NCBI GenBank assembly: GCA_013397845.1
Contig: VZTG01009146.1
Coordinates: 124,495 to 188,494 of the forward strand
DNA length: 64,000 nucleotides
Reading direction: 5' to 3'
Source: Melanocharis versteri
Taxonomy: Eukaryota > Chordata > Aves > Passeriformes > Melanocharitidae
In this document: positions 36,903-49,400 of the stretch, in pieces
Numbering within the stretch: the first letter of the stretch is position 1
Layout of the letters: every line of letters begins with the position of its first letter
Program-made: the position numbers and the translations under genes
The notes under the pieces: generated by a model
Told to the model about the DNA's origin: nothing
Databases searched by the model: none
What the model saw: only the letters and a program-made list of their open reading frames with translations

Positions 36903-37179
36903 GTAACATGCACTGAAAGGAAAACAACCTTGGGTTCAGTTATTACGTATTTTTAAATCTAATTTTAAACTATTTAGTGTTGGAAGGTAAAAATTCACAC
37001 AGTTCATGAATGTGCTTAAGGGTGTCCCTGGCTCAGGGGGTCCTGGCTGATGCTTTCACACGCATTTAAAACTCTTTGCTAAACTGGAATATGTCAATCA
37101 ATGCCTTTGCTAATTTTTCCTCTTTTTTGTTTTGATTTTGATTTTGGTTTTTGCTTGTTTTGTTACTGTTTTCTTTTAG

Positions 37180-37313
37180 ACTGGGGCCAAGGAAGCCTTG
37201 AATTCCACCCCAGATTTACCCTTCATATTAAACTGATCGCTCCTGGCCGGGATCGTGTCCCCAGCTGAGCGCTCCGTGCCCATGGTGCCTGCAGAGGGCG
37301 GCTGAGCGGGGCC
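37180..37313 (+). other. VEPH1: VEPH1 5' untranslated part of the start-codon exon, with a seven-codon upstream ORF
   Basis: A pyrimidine-rich tract ending TTCTTTTAG at 37179 is a good splice acceptor, implying that the start-codon exon begins at 37180 and that the promoter lies further upstream. Inside it an ATG at 37282 opens a seven-codon reading frame (MVPAEGG) that stops at 37305, eight bases before the main start. Its +4 base is G but its -3 base is C, so initiation strength would be moderate. The exon boundary is inferred from the splice signal alone. Confidence 0.6.
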
Positions 37314-37451
37314 ATGCATCATCTCTTCGGGCTGGTTTTGGCACACAAGGACCTGTCCCGAGCAGGGGATCTCTTCTCCCTGGAGGATGCTGAGATCGAA
37401 GGAAGCCTCTCTGAAGCTCTCGAACAGATCAGAATCATTAGTTCAGCTGCA
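37314..37451 (+). CDS. VEPH1: VEPH1 coding exon 1 (residues 1-46)
   Basis: The start codon at 37314 is chosen because the encoded N-terminus matches human VEPH1 from its first residue (human begins MHQLF, here MHHLF). The exon ends in ISSAA, followed by the donor GTGAGTG, in phase 0. The same exon probably begins at 37180 after a strong pyrimidine-rich acceptor, so 37180-37313 would be 5' untranslated. Position -3 of the start codon is G, an acceptable context. Confidence 0.93.
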
Positions 37452-40400
37452 GTGAGTGAAGCGTTGTCCTTAATAATTCTTGTTATGAGATTATATTGTA
37501 TAGATAAGTGGGGGCATATAAACAATTTAAATGTCTGATAAGGCTCAAAGAGCAAAGCGTAAGATTAAAAATGTGGTGACAAAATCCAGTTCCCACCAGC
37601 TGGTTTTCCTTCAAAGATATTTCAAGTTCATCTTTATAATAATTTTTATTGGATAGTTATTTAAAGCACATTAAAGATTGAGATGACAGGGGTCTCTACC
37701 TTCACAGTAATGACAGTTGAGACCTGTGGGATGACAAACTGCAGAGGTTCATCACGCTGAACGTTTGTTGTAAAGGTGGACAGGGGAAAATGGACACTGG
37801 GCTGCTGCCAAAACTTAATTTTGTGGGTTCCTGGCAAACCAACTCATTGGCAGATGTCTTTTGCTGTGCCCCAGGACTACCAGACCAATGACAACGACCA
37901 GGCCGTGGTGGAGATCTGCATCACCCGGATCACCACGGCCATCCGGGAAACCGCGTCCATCGAAAAGCACGGCAAGGCCCTGGTGGCTCTCTGGGAGTCC
38001 TGTCTGGAGCACAACCTGGAGCCCTCTGGCAAAGACGAGGATGCCCCGCACGCCAAAATTGCATCTGACATCATGAGCTGTATCCTGCAGGTAAAACTGG
38101 GCTGAAAGCAGGGAGCGTTCTGCACTCATTGCCAATTCGGTTTTATTTCTTAAAATGCTTCTGTAACTCTTTTTTTGTGGGTGCTTGTGAGTGGTTATGT
38201 TTAAAATGAAGAGCTTGGGGAATTGCACTGTTACTGATCCCTCCTCTCTTGAAGCCATGGAGATAGCTCATAGAATCATGGAATGGTTTGGGATAGAAGG
38301 ACCTCAAAGCCCATCCAATCCCACCCCCTGCCGTGGGCAGGGACACCTTCCACTGTCCCAGGCTGCTCCAAGCCCTGTCCAACCTGGCCTTGGACACTTC
38401 CTGGGATGGGGCAGCCACAGCTGAGTTATAAAAGTACATTTACTGCTCCCTGAAACAGAGCTTTTATTGGCAAGTTCCTTTGCATTAAAAAAAAAAGGTA
38501 TAAAATGAGGTTTTCCAGCAGATGTGGGGGGCAGTTGGAACAATAATGAATATCTGCCAGCTGGGCTGGATCTCAGGCAGGTCTCTGTTGCTATCAGCAG
38601 CAGGGAGGTCCCCAAGGTTTGCAAACATCACTGTATCACTTTATTGAAATCTGCTCTTCATTGTCACCTCCACATTTTCTAAGTGTGCCTTCCTGCCCTG
38701 ATGTTTATCATGGAACAAATTTCTCCTTCCCTCTGAATTCAAACCTTTTCTTAACTAAGGATTTTATCTTTATTGTAAGGGGTGGGGGGGAAAAAAAATT
38801 GTTCTTTGGCATTTTCTTAGATCTTTTAAATCCTAGTCAGAGAGCCAAGCCTTATCTTCCCATTCTTTGTGTGGAGTAGCAGAGCAATAACTTGGAGCAG
38901 CATTTGGCTCCTGCTCCGTGGTGTCTCAGCCAAACACAACGAGGCATTATGTTGATTTAAACATGCTGCTGCAGAAAGCTCCATTTATTTGAAGGGCTTT
39001 TCTCATTAAAGATGCAGCTTTTGGTCATATGGCAGCTGCCAGAGTTATCTGTCTTGACACCAAGGGGTGGCTGCAGCCCCTTCTTCCTTAGGGGTCTCTG
39101 GAAGGGAGTGTCCGCTGCTTGGCAAGTCTCTGTTCCAAGGAAAAATCCTCAGAGCCACTCAAACTCTGTGCAATAACAGATTTGGGGTTTCTCAGTCTAA
39201 ATCTATTCTACTCAGAGCTGCTCCAGAATGAAAGTCCAGAAAGTCTGCCCTGCCTTTCTTTGCACTGTTCTGTTGCTGTCTGAAACATCTGGGTTCCAGG
39301 GGTTGCCTGGGATTTCAGCTGCTAATTAAACATAATCACATTGCAGGATTATTTTCAGACACAGGGATGTGCTCCAGTTTCAAAGAGCTGCTCAGAACTG
39401 AGTGGAGAGCACAGCACTGGTTAAGGAGGCTCCAGAGGGAGTGCAGGTCTTCAGTTACACACAAATGTGTCCTGCTGGAGTGGGAATTTAGCAGGCAATG
39501 GATGCGTGTGGTTTGTACACACAATTTTCTGTCTAAATAATACCAGAAAACCTTTTCTGACCTTGATTCAAAACCCAAGGATACACTCAGGGACCCTGGG
39601 ATTCCTGAAGCTTGGAGCCATTTTGGGAAGAGGAGTTTGCACTCCTGAAAAGTCTCAGTGTTGAGAGGAATTGGCTGGAGGTGCCCAGAGAAGCTGTGGC
39701 TGCCCCTGGATCTCTGGCAGTGTCCCAGGCCAGGCTGGACACTGGGGCTTGGAGCAGCCTGGGATAGGGGAAAGTGTCCCTGCCCATGGCAGGGGTGGAA
39801 AGAGTTGTGCTTTAGGGACCTTTCCAACCCAAACCATTCTGGGATTCTGTGAGTTTAAATTTAAAAAATTGAAATCTTAATGATTACAGGATAATTAATG
39901 ATCAATACTGAAGCTATTACACTGTGAGCAAGTTCCCAGTGCAGTTATTGGGTGGCTGCTCCAAGGTGTTTCCTGTGCTTTGGGATGATGGATACAGCCT
40001 CTGTCTTCCCAGGGAGCACCAAACACAAAATATCTCGTTAGAAATGTTAACATTTAGTTAGTGCACTTCATATCTTGTATATTTTATTTATGTATATGCA
40101 CCACATATTTTATTAGTGCACTTCTGCTTCCTCTAGCAGAAGACTAAAATAGGGCTATTCTTAACATTTCCTGCTGCGTTAGTTTTAAATTTCTGTATTT
40201 GCTCTTTCTTTGACTCCTGCCTTCAGTGATGGTACCAAAACATGACCTTTCTTGACAGGTTTTTTGCCCTTTTCCCCTTGTTGCTTTGACTTTTGTTTCC
40301 CTACCCTGCCCAGCACGAGACTTTCATATGAATCTTTTCTTTTTTCCACGTTTTTGCAGAATTACAACCGGCCTCCAGTGATGGCCTTGGCTGTGCCAGT

Positions 40401-43400
40401 GGCAGTGAAATTCCTGCAGAGGGGCAATAAGGAGCTGTGCAGGAACATGTCCAGTTACCTGTCCCTGGCTGCCATTGCCAAGGCAGAGCTGCTGGCCGAG
40501 CACACAGAAACCATCGTCAGGAGTGTCCTTCAAGGTAGGCCCAGCCCAGTTTGGGTTTAGTCCAGGTGTGTGACCATCAGATCAGTTAGGCTGTGTTAGG
40601 CGTGTATAGAACCATTATCATATAGAATCAATCAATCACTAGGGGTGGGAAAGACTCCAGGATCAATCATTAAACAAATCATGCATGAAAACATATGAGC
40701 TGTGTAAAGTAGACCTATGGAAATCTCTATAAATGTGATCAAATGTATAAATCACACTCTGATAACAGACTTTCTCAAGGAATATGTGAATTTACTGCAC
40801 CTCTGGAGGTTTTGGTATGGATTGGCTGACCCACAGGGCAGGAAGTACATCTGTACTCGTTAATATTCCCTGCTAATGGACTCCAAATTATCAGCCCTGA
40901 TATGCGGCACCAGCCATGGAGCTCTTATCCTTCCTCTTAGTGTCACTGGCGAGGCTCCAAAAGAGAAATGGGGATGAAATTAATCCCATTCTGTGGTGGA
41001 ACAGTCAGATGGAAGATATAAAAGCTTTGTAGTGGTTCTTTCATTTTGCCTACGTTATTAGCTTTATATAGAGCAATGTTGCTAATCTCTTTACATTTTA
41101 TTTTTTGTGGTTTAAAAAGCCAAAAATATCCATTCCTCTATAAAAGGACGTCCAATTGAATTGGAGCAATAAAGTTCACAGTGTTACTTGCAATACAGTG
41201 CTACTGCAGTGGTAAAATCACTGTTCTCCTTCAAGCAGGGGTAATAGCAGCAAGGAGCAATAACTAATTATTAAAAGAACATTGTTATGAAGATGTTAAG
41301 CCCTCAAATTAAATGTGTGCATCCTGTATTTATTAATTTATAAATTAATTTATAAATTTATTAATTTATAAACTTTTTAATTTATAAACTTATTTTTTTA
41401 AGGCTTATTATTTATGTTCTAGCACTGTGCATTGCCACTTGTAACTGTGGGGTAGTAAAAGAAGGAAATAGTGAATATATTCATGGTTTTGGGCAAAATT
41501 ATGCACACCCACAGCTGCAGGTTTCAGGCCGAGTTGTGTACTTATGTTCTTCCACCAGCAGATGTTGCTGTGGATATCAGGTTTGGGAATGCCAGCCTGG
41601 AAGGGGCCGCTCGGAATGGGCAGAATGATTTGTTTTGCGTAGCGACTTAATTACACTGCACATAATTGGTGTTTCAGGCACGAAACGTTGGGTTTGCAGC
41701 CGGCTGAGAACTGAGAGCTGCCCTGGGAGTGTTTGCTGAAGGGAGCAGGAGGCAGAGCTGCTGGGGATGGATTTCCAAGGCAGTTTTTGGAGACAAAGCC
41801 GTGTTGTGGGGCTGCACAGACGGGGCTCAGCCTCGTGGCACCAGGCTGAGCAAACTTTGGCCCCTTGCCTGCAAATATTGGAGAGGAACTGGAGTTTTTC
41901 ATTACTTGGGGCAACTCTCTGGCTGCACAACCAGGTTCTTATCTCATTAGCTAAGAAAGAGCTCTTTAGGAAGGGTTTGCTCTGCCCCGGTGAGCGCGAG
42001 CTGTGAGCACGCCTGTGCTGACACCGGCCATCAGCACCGGGGGTCACCGGGATTTATTCCCATTCCCGGGGGACAGCAGCAGCTCTGCCCTGTAATCCGA
42101 GAGTCCCGGGGCTGCTCCAGCTTCCAGAGGAGCTCAGGCATCCCGTGGTGCTGGGCTGTGGCTCAGCCTGGCTCCATCATCTGTGTTGGCAGTGCAGGAC
42201 TGCAGGGCCTTTTCCATAGCTGGAGCCCAAATTCCCCCCAAATGCTATTTCCTCGGTGTTTTCCAAACTGTTGACAAAGGAAAGCATATTTGAGTGAGGA
42301 AGGAGAGAGAGGAGTTGCTGCAGGAGGTGGGTTGTGGTGCTGGGCTGTGGGAAAGCTCTGCTGGTCCTGGAGGTGATGAAGGAAGAGCAGAGCTCTCCGA
42401 AAATGGGAAGTTTCCAGCTGAGTCAGGGAGGATGCAAGGCCTGGCTTTGCACTTGGGCCTCTGCCAAAGCTGAGCTGAGATAGAGGGCTCCTTCCAAGAC
42501 AAAGCATTTCAGGTATGAGCTGCAGTAAGAGAAGCAGCCAGGAAGGATTTCTGGGGATCTTTTAGAGGATTTTCCTTTTCCTGCTGCATTTCTTGGACAT
42601 TTGTTTTCACTTAATGGAGGGCACTGAACGGAGGGAGGATTGGAGAGTGGTTTTGCCCTTGCACAATGTTGGGACCCCAAGTGTTTTTGTAACTCTGCAG
42701 ATCTGGGTTTTGGCTGCCAGAGATGAACAGAGGTAATATTTCATTGTTCCGTAGCTAAGGTCATTTGCACATATTACTTAGTGAGGGATTTTTTTCAAGT
42801 TTACTGCCAAGCATTTATAACGTAGATACATTTTTATTGCAGGGTAACAGGAGAAATTCCAGCAATCAGAGCAATTCTTTTTCCTTTAAATAAGCAGTGC
42901 TGCCAAAACTTTGGAGCAGGCCGTATAACTTTAGGTATAAAGCACGACCCACTTGAATGGCACAGGAAAGTGGAATTTACCTTTTTTTACTACTTTTGTA
43001 TCTGGGCAGCAAGGATCTGTCATGGCCAGGAGGAAGTGTAGCAGCAACATGTCAGGAAATTTGTCAAAGTGTGTTCTTAGGACATCTGTGGAGAATGAGA
43101 GAGACAGGGAAACGTGGGAATAGAGAAGATGGATGGGCTGCTTCCAGGGGAAATAGGAATTGCTCTGAATAAGACATTCCTCATGATAACTTGTTCAGAG
43201 GCTTCAACAGGTAGCAAGTAATGGTTCTTGTTGTAAATGGTTACATATCTGGTGAGTAGCTATTCATCATTCCCTGCTCGTGCTCTCTTTTCTACATGAA
43301 AATCATCGGCAGTTCCTTGGCTCTCTGCAGCTGCTGTTGTGCTCTGTATCCAGCCCTAGGCTTTTAGGAGATTTGGGATAAGTTTGTGTGAGAGAGAAGA

Positions 43401-46400
43401 GCATCACTGGCACTGAGCAGCAATTCCATCTTGTACAAACCCCCTGAGGGCAGCAAACAAGTCCAAATGTGCCTTAAAACCTGGCCCCAGAGGGCCAGGA
43501 TTGTGCATGGGGTCTCTCTGCTCCTGGGAGATGTTGCTCTTTACGTTCTCTCTATCAGCAGCTAAAACTGCATGGTTCAAAATGTGGAAAAAGTCCCAAT
43601 TGGGACTTGGTTCAGAATTTTGGTTTATGAGAAGAGTAGAGAGTTTCAGTCTAGTAAAGTATCTTTATTTACAAAACAACTTTACAAAAATAATTTCAAT
43701 AAAATTATCACAAAGTCAATGTACAATATAATACAGCTGTGTTTCCTCCCAATGTAGCATCAGATTATGATGGGAAATATTATTTTTATATCAACCCATG
43801 GCATAAATAATGCTTTAAACAAGGAGCTAGCTTTCTTAGATTACTAACAAATTACTAACAATGATTAATAGACAACACATTTCTTGACTTGGGTGGTTCC
43901 TCTGTAAAATTTGCATTAACCCTATGGAACCCAAGGATTGGAAGAGCCTGGAGGGAGCCTGGCATGGTTTGGGTTGGAATGGACCTTAAAGCTCATCCCA
44001 TTCCACCCCTGCCATGGGCAGGGACACCTTCCACTGTTCCAGGCTGCTCCAAGCCCCATCCAGCCTGGCCTTGGACGCTTCCAGGGATCCAGGGGCAGCC
44101 ACAGCTGCCCTGTTTTGCAGAGCCAGGTCAGATTTTCCTCAGCAGGGATGTCGGGAGCTCCGTTTGGCTCCAGAATGTCCATGGTGACCCTCACTTTATA
44201 CATCAGAAAACCCTGCACTGGAGAGACAGAGTTGCCTGACCTCAGGAACAGCTTCTCCAATGCCATGCCTTGATCTGTGGGTGTGTTTTCAGTGTTGTGC
44301 CAGGACAGCAGGCAGAGATCAAATCCCATCTCCACAGTACCTCTCTCTGTGAACTTGCAGCGCAGATGTTCCTTGGGAGTTCCAGAGACGGGGGCTCCTG
44401 CAGCTCTGGTTGTTGTAATACTGACATTCAGCCCTGTGCAATGCACTCCCTGTGCAGACCCCAGGCTTTAGGACACGTACTGGGCTCCTCCGTAGGGCAG
44501 CACCTCCGTGACCCCCCAGCCCACCACGTTGCCCCGGGTGCCACAGGTGTCCCCCGTGCTCTGGGCTGTCACCTCGGCGGGGCTGAGCACTCGGTCCCAC
44601 AGGTTAAAGCCAGTCAGCTTCCCCGAGAAGGCCAGAGCTTCATCAAAGCCCCCTCCCACGCAGCAGCCGTTCTTCTCCTGGCCCAGCTGCAGGATGCCCC
44701 CGTCGGGGATGGTGTGAGCACCAGCCACACCCGAGGCGCTGGCTGCCAGCTCCCCCTGCGCCCACAGGGACGCGGATCCGTTCTCCGAGCTCCAGGTGCC
44801 GCAGAGGTGGAGCCACTTCCCAGGGATAACCACATTTCTGGCAGCCAACTTGTGCTGGGCACCCCCCACAGCGAGCACGGCCGAGTCCCGGCTCAGGTAC
44901 AGCTGGATCTCGTAGGGGTTGAATTTGGTTCCGTAGGAGAAGACGATGGTTTTGTCCAAGGCCTCGGTCACCTTGAGCCAGATGCAGGCAGTGAAGGAGC
45001 CCAGGGCCATCCCAGAGGTCGGGTGGACACTCCCAAAGATCTTCCTCGAGCGCATGGGGAACAGAATTGCGGTTTCACAGCCTGGAAGAGTTTAGAAGAT
45101 TGTCAGGTAAATAAGAACTGGTTTATCTGTACGTGCAGGGTTGGGACCTTTGACATAGCATGGAATCATTAAGGTTGGAAAAGACCTCTGTGGTCACCAA
45201 GTTGTGGCTGCCCCTGGATCCCTGAGAGTGTCCAAAGCCAGGCTGGACAAGGCTTGGAGCAACCTGGGATAGGGAAAGGTGTCCCTGCCCACGGCAGATG
45301 GGATTGGAACGAGATGATCTGTAAGATCCCTTCACCACAAACCAGTCCATGGTTCTGTGAAGCCCAGCTGCCAGCCCAGCACCACCATGTTCACCACTAA
45401 ACCAGGCCCTCCAGTGCCACATCCACCCGTTTTTGAACACTTCCAGGGCTGGGGACTCCATCACTCTGGGCAGCCTGTCCCAAAGCCTGATCCAGTGCTT
45501 GCTTCCAGGCTTCCCAAAGGGAGCTGAGAGCTCAGCTCATCCAGTGGGGTGCAGGAACCCACCCAGGGATGCTTTGAAGGAGCTGTCAGAGCTGATGGAG
45601 GAACTTGCTGGACACTCTGGCAAGGGATAATCCGGCTGCAGGAATCCCTTGGCTCTTCCCTGCCTGCATGGGGGGGCACTGTACAGTCCTGTGGTATCCA
45701 AAGGGGTGCAAGGAGCTAATGCAGCCTGTCTGTCCTGCTGCTTCCCTTGGGAAGCTGGGCTTCCCCAGGCTCTGAATGGAGTGCCACCTCCTCAGAGAGG
45801 GACTCTTTCAGCCCTTAAAATGGGGTAATTCTGCCAGGTAATTGGGTAACCCTGCCTCAGTGCCAGAGGTGTTGTTTTATCCTCTGTTCTGAGTGGGGAG
45901 TAGTGAAATCACCAGCGCTGTGCTGAGGGAAGGGGTCAGGGATCCCCTCAAACAGCAGGTTTGGATCCCGTGGCATTCCCAGCATAGGGGGGAGGCTGTG
46001 CCTGCAGGAGGGAACTGCTGGGTGGCTGTGCCATGGGTAATGGGGCATCAGGGCACAGGAGCTTCTGAAAAGCAGAAAATGTTGGCAGGAACATGCTGAG
46101 ATGGGCTTGCTTATTTAATTAATTAACATAATGATTCTGTTTCCTGGCCCTGCCTTTAGGATTTTTTGATCAGGAACATTTATGGGCACTGGTTAAACAG
46201 GGGAAATTATGAGACAACTGATACTTTAAACCCAGTTCTTCTCTCATGTCCAATTAATCCAAGTGTTGATAATAGAAATTAGATTAGTTAAAACCACTAA
46301 GCAGAAATTTATGCAACTTGGGAAAGCAGCTGGTGATCAGTAAAGCCAAGACACTTCTGGTGGTTTCTGTGCTGTTCCCTGGTTGTACCCAAGTTCATAT

Positions 46401-49400
46401 CCAAGGTGACAGGAGGGAACAAGCAGCCCCTTCTCCAATTAAGCTGCTTCATTTCCTGTTTAAAGAAGCTGGAGGACCTGAAATGTCTAAAGCGTGTGTG
46501 GAAATTTCTGCTCCGGGGAATGAAGGACTCTTTGTGCCCTCCAGGACTGAGCTGCTGAGGTATTTCATGGGCTGCTTCCCTCCTGCTTTGAGCAGATTTT
46601 ACATCTCCCATTGACCCTTTTGAGGAGGGGCAGGGTCAGTGAGCCACTGCTGGGGATTCTCCTTAAAGTGCTACTTTAGGAGCACTATTGTGAAAAAGCT
46701 TTTAATTAGCAGGCTTTCAGGCTTTATTATCAAAGCCTAAACAAAATTAAAACCAGCCTCGGTGAAGAACAAAAAAGTGTGATTAGAAAATCCCTCAAGA
46801 GTACGGCTGGCAGTAAGTCAAGATGTGAGAAATTAAAGTCAGTTGCTAAAAATTCCCTTGGAAAAAAAAATCCAGAGAAATATTCTGGAAGTACTTAAAA
46901 TGCAGCCTTTAAATTAAAAAGTGTGGTTGTTTTACGTAAAATCATGTGGGAACCAGTGGAAATAAACTGAATTTCCACTGATGAACCTCAATGCAGATCG
47001 ACTTTGTTGCTCTCACCTAGTGCAGAGTAGCTGCTGAGGCTGGCTGGGTTGCAGGGAGATAAGGAATGAGACCGTGCTCTCTGCAAGGTTTGTGTTTGGG
47101 GGAAAGAGGAACATGCCCAAAGATCTCCTCCCGGTGCAAAAGGATTTCTGAGGTGCTGTGATAAAGCAGTGAAAACAATTTACTTCTAAAGCCGAGTTGG
47201 TGCCCTGCATGAAGGGATGGGTTCAGGTCAGACTGTAAAAGCTTTGATGTGAGCAATGTCGTGGCTGTGCTGTTGCCTTTGCTAAGCAATTACTGCTGCT
47301 TTCTGCTCCCTGGTGAGAGTTCACTCTGGAGATGCTGCACCCCCTCCTTCCTACGCACCCACCCTGCGGGGGTAGATTTTGGGGGGGGTTTAGGTTGCAA
47401 TAATTTATATTCGTGGAAAACAGAGCCATTAATCAGCGGTTAGAAGCCAGGCAGTGGTGGGCAGGGTGATATTCAATGTTGTTCTATCTTGCACATGATA
47501 ATTTTGCACCCACACTTTAAACAAATGAGGGGCTGCTCTGCCACACCCAAGCTGCTGCTTTTTTGGGTGTCTCTTTGCATTGCACAGAAAAGCTGAGTTG
47601 GGATTTGAGGTATGAGCCCACCTTTCTAGGGCCACCTCCCTGACCAGTGCAAATGTTTCGGAAGGGGAAAAATCCCCAAAACAACAGCAGCACGGGCTGC
47701 TGATCCCTCTGTGCCAGAGGGAATGTTCTGCCCTCCCTGCCCTGGAAGTGTGCCCGGCTGGCAGCAGCAGCATGGCCAGCTCTGGGACACGGGAGCTGGG
47801 CAGGAGATGTTCGTTTAGGAAGAGGAGTGGGAACGTGCAGGAGAAGAGGAGAGCTCTGTGACTGGTACAAATGCATGAGAGTAACCAGCTGGGAAGGCAA
47901 AAGGTGAGAGAACATGATCTGGGTGTCTAAAATACATTTGCTGCTCTCTGACAATGGCTTTGATCTGTGAGAGCCTGGAGGAGGTGGGATCCTGGCTGGC
48001 TCTGCCCTGCACGAGGGCTTTGATGAAACCTTTCTTTGATCCCGCGTTTGAAAAGCTCAGCGCCTCTTTTTCCACGAGTTCTGGGGTTCCCCCCTTCACG
48101 CACAGCCTGTTCAAAGCTGCCCTGCTGCTCCTGAGGCTGCTTTGGAGCTGTGGGAGGGGGTTTGTGGAGCCCTGCTCGGAGGGCCCTTCCCGGAGCTCTC
48201 AGGTGAAGCGTGCTGCCCTTACCTGCTGGCAGCAGGTGCTGAGCTGCCCATTGCTGCGATGCCCTCAGCTCAGCCCGGGTCTGCTGCAGCTCCTCCCACA
48301 CCGAGTTCAGGATGAGGTTGTCCCCTCTGCTGTCACCCAGTCTGTCCTGCTGCAGAGCCGTCTCCTGCTGCTCGGCCCTGCTGCGCCAGGCGCTCTCCAG
48401 CCAGCCCAGCCTCACGGACACGTTGTGGCTCAGCTGCAGGACATGCTCCAGAACCTTCCCCTGCTCCGACTCCTGCAGCCTCCGGGCCTCCTCAGCCTGC
48501 TCCCTGCTCCTCACGAGCACCTGCTCCACCTGGGACACCACGTGGGAGGTGACAGTGGCGAAGGTGCCCGCCAGGGTGGTGGCGAGCTGGCTCAGCTCTG
48601 CCTTCAGGGTCTGCAGCTCCATCCTGGGGAGCTCGTCCAGAGCCTGCAGCATCATGTTCTCCTTCATCTGCGAGTTCTCCAGCATGATGAACAGCTTGTC
48701 CCACTTGCTGTGCTCCCGCTGGCAGTCGCACGAAGCAGCTGGAAGGGAACATACAGATGTTGCTATTCCTTTGTACCGAGCTTTCAAAGGGAGTGTTTGG
48801 CAAAATCGGGCTCTGTGCAAGGCTTGTGTCCTCCAGACTGTCACAGAATCGTGGACTCACAGACTCGTTTGGGCTGGAAAGGACCTTAAGACAATCTGGT
48901 TCCAACCCCCTGCCGTGCTGGGGCCAGTGCCTTTTTTATGTATTAGGACAGAACAGTGCCGGGATGTGATTACAGAGATCCTAAACCTGTGACAGCAACA
49001 GCCTTTTGCAGGAAAACTGAGAAACAGCGAGCCTAAAGCACAGCCCAAGGCACCCCATCCAAGGGCTTTACCATTACTGCCCATAATAATCCACTGCTCC
49101 AAGCACGAGCTTCTCCGGAAAAAAGTAAGTTATGTTTGCAGTGATTACTCTTACAAGAGCCAGGCAGCAACTACGGCAGTTCTGCACTTAACCCAAATTC
49201 GGTTTAAATTTACTCACCTTCCTCAGTGCCAGGGGCTGGACCTTCGATTTCATTATCCAGGTTCACGTACATCAGCTCGTAGTCATCGTCCTCATCCACG
49301 GCAGAGCCAGAAGCCCTGAAAACGCAGAGCAGCGTGAGCAGGGAGAGGAGTTCTCCGGGCAGCATTCTCCTGACAATGCCTGGGCTGTGAGCAGCTGCTG

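Larger units (their letters stand above)
38091..40359 (+). other. VEPH1 intron 2
   Basis: This is a 2.3-kb phase-0 intron containing two CR1 3' fragments in opposite orientations (38265-38422 minus, 39668-39852 plus). No other gene is seen. Confidence 0.85.
43640..44467 (-). other. PTX3: PTX3 3' untranslated region (inferred)
   Basis: The first AATAAA on the minus strand after the stop codon lies at 43664-43669, so the 3' UTR would be about 820 bases and end near 43640. It contains a CR1 fragment in the sense orientation (43958-44116) and one AU-rich element core, UUAUUUAUG at about 43802-43810, of the type that destabilises cytokine-like mRNAs. The end point is inferred. Confidence 0.55.
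45082..48222 (-). other. PTX3 intron 2
   Basis: This is a 3.1-kb phase-1 intron with a nested pair of CR1 fragments near its 3' end (45158-45500). The remainder is unique AT-rich sequence with no recognisable gene. Confidence 0.85.

Noticed and set aside
1..37000. Exons of the neighbouring gene SLC66A1L (PQLC2L) or of SHOX2
   Set aside because: I searched both strands for PQ-loop and homeobox-like coding blocks and saw none, so these genes are not demonstrably in the window.
44270..45172. 300-codon open frame antisense to PTX3 exon 3
   Set aside because: It is a shadow of the pentraxin-domain codons on the other strand and ignores the intron boundary.
47954..48889. 311-codon open frame antisense to PTX3 exon 2
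   Set aside because: It is the mirror of GC-rich, Leu/Glu/Gln-rich PTX3 codons, and it runs through the PTX3 splice sites and into a CR1 fragment.
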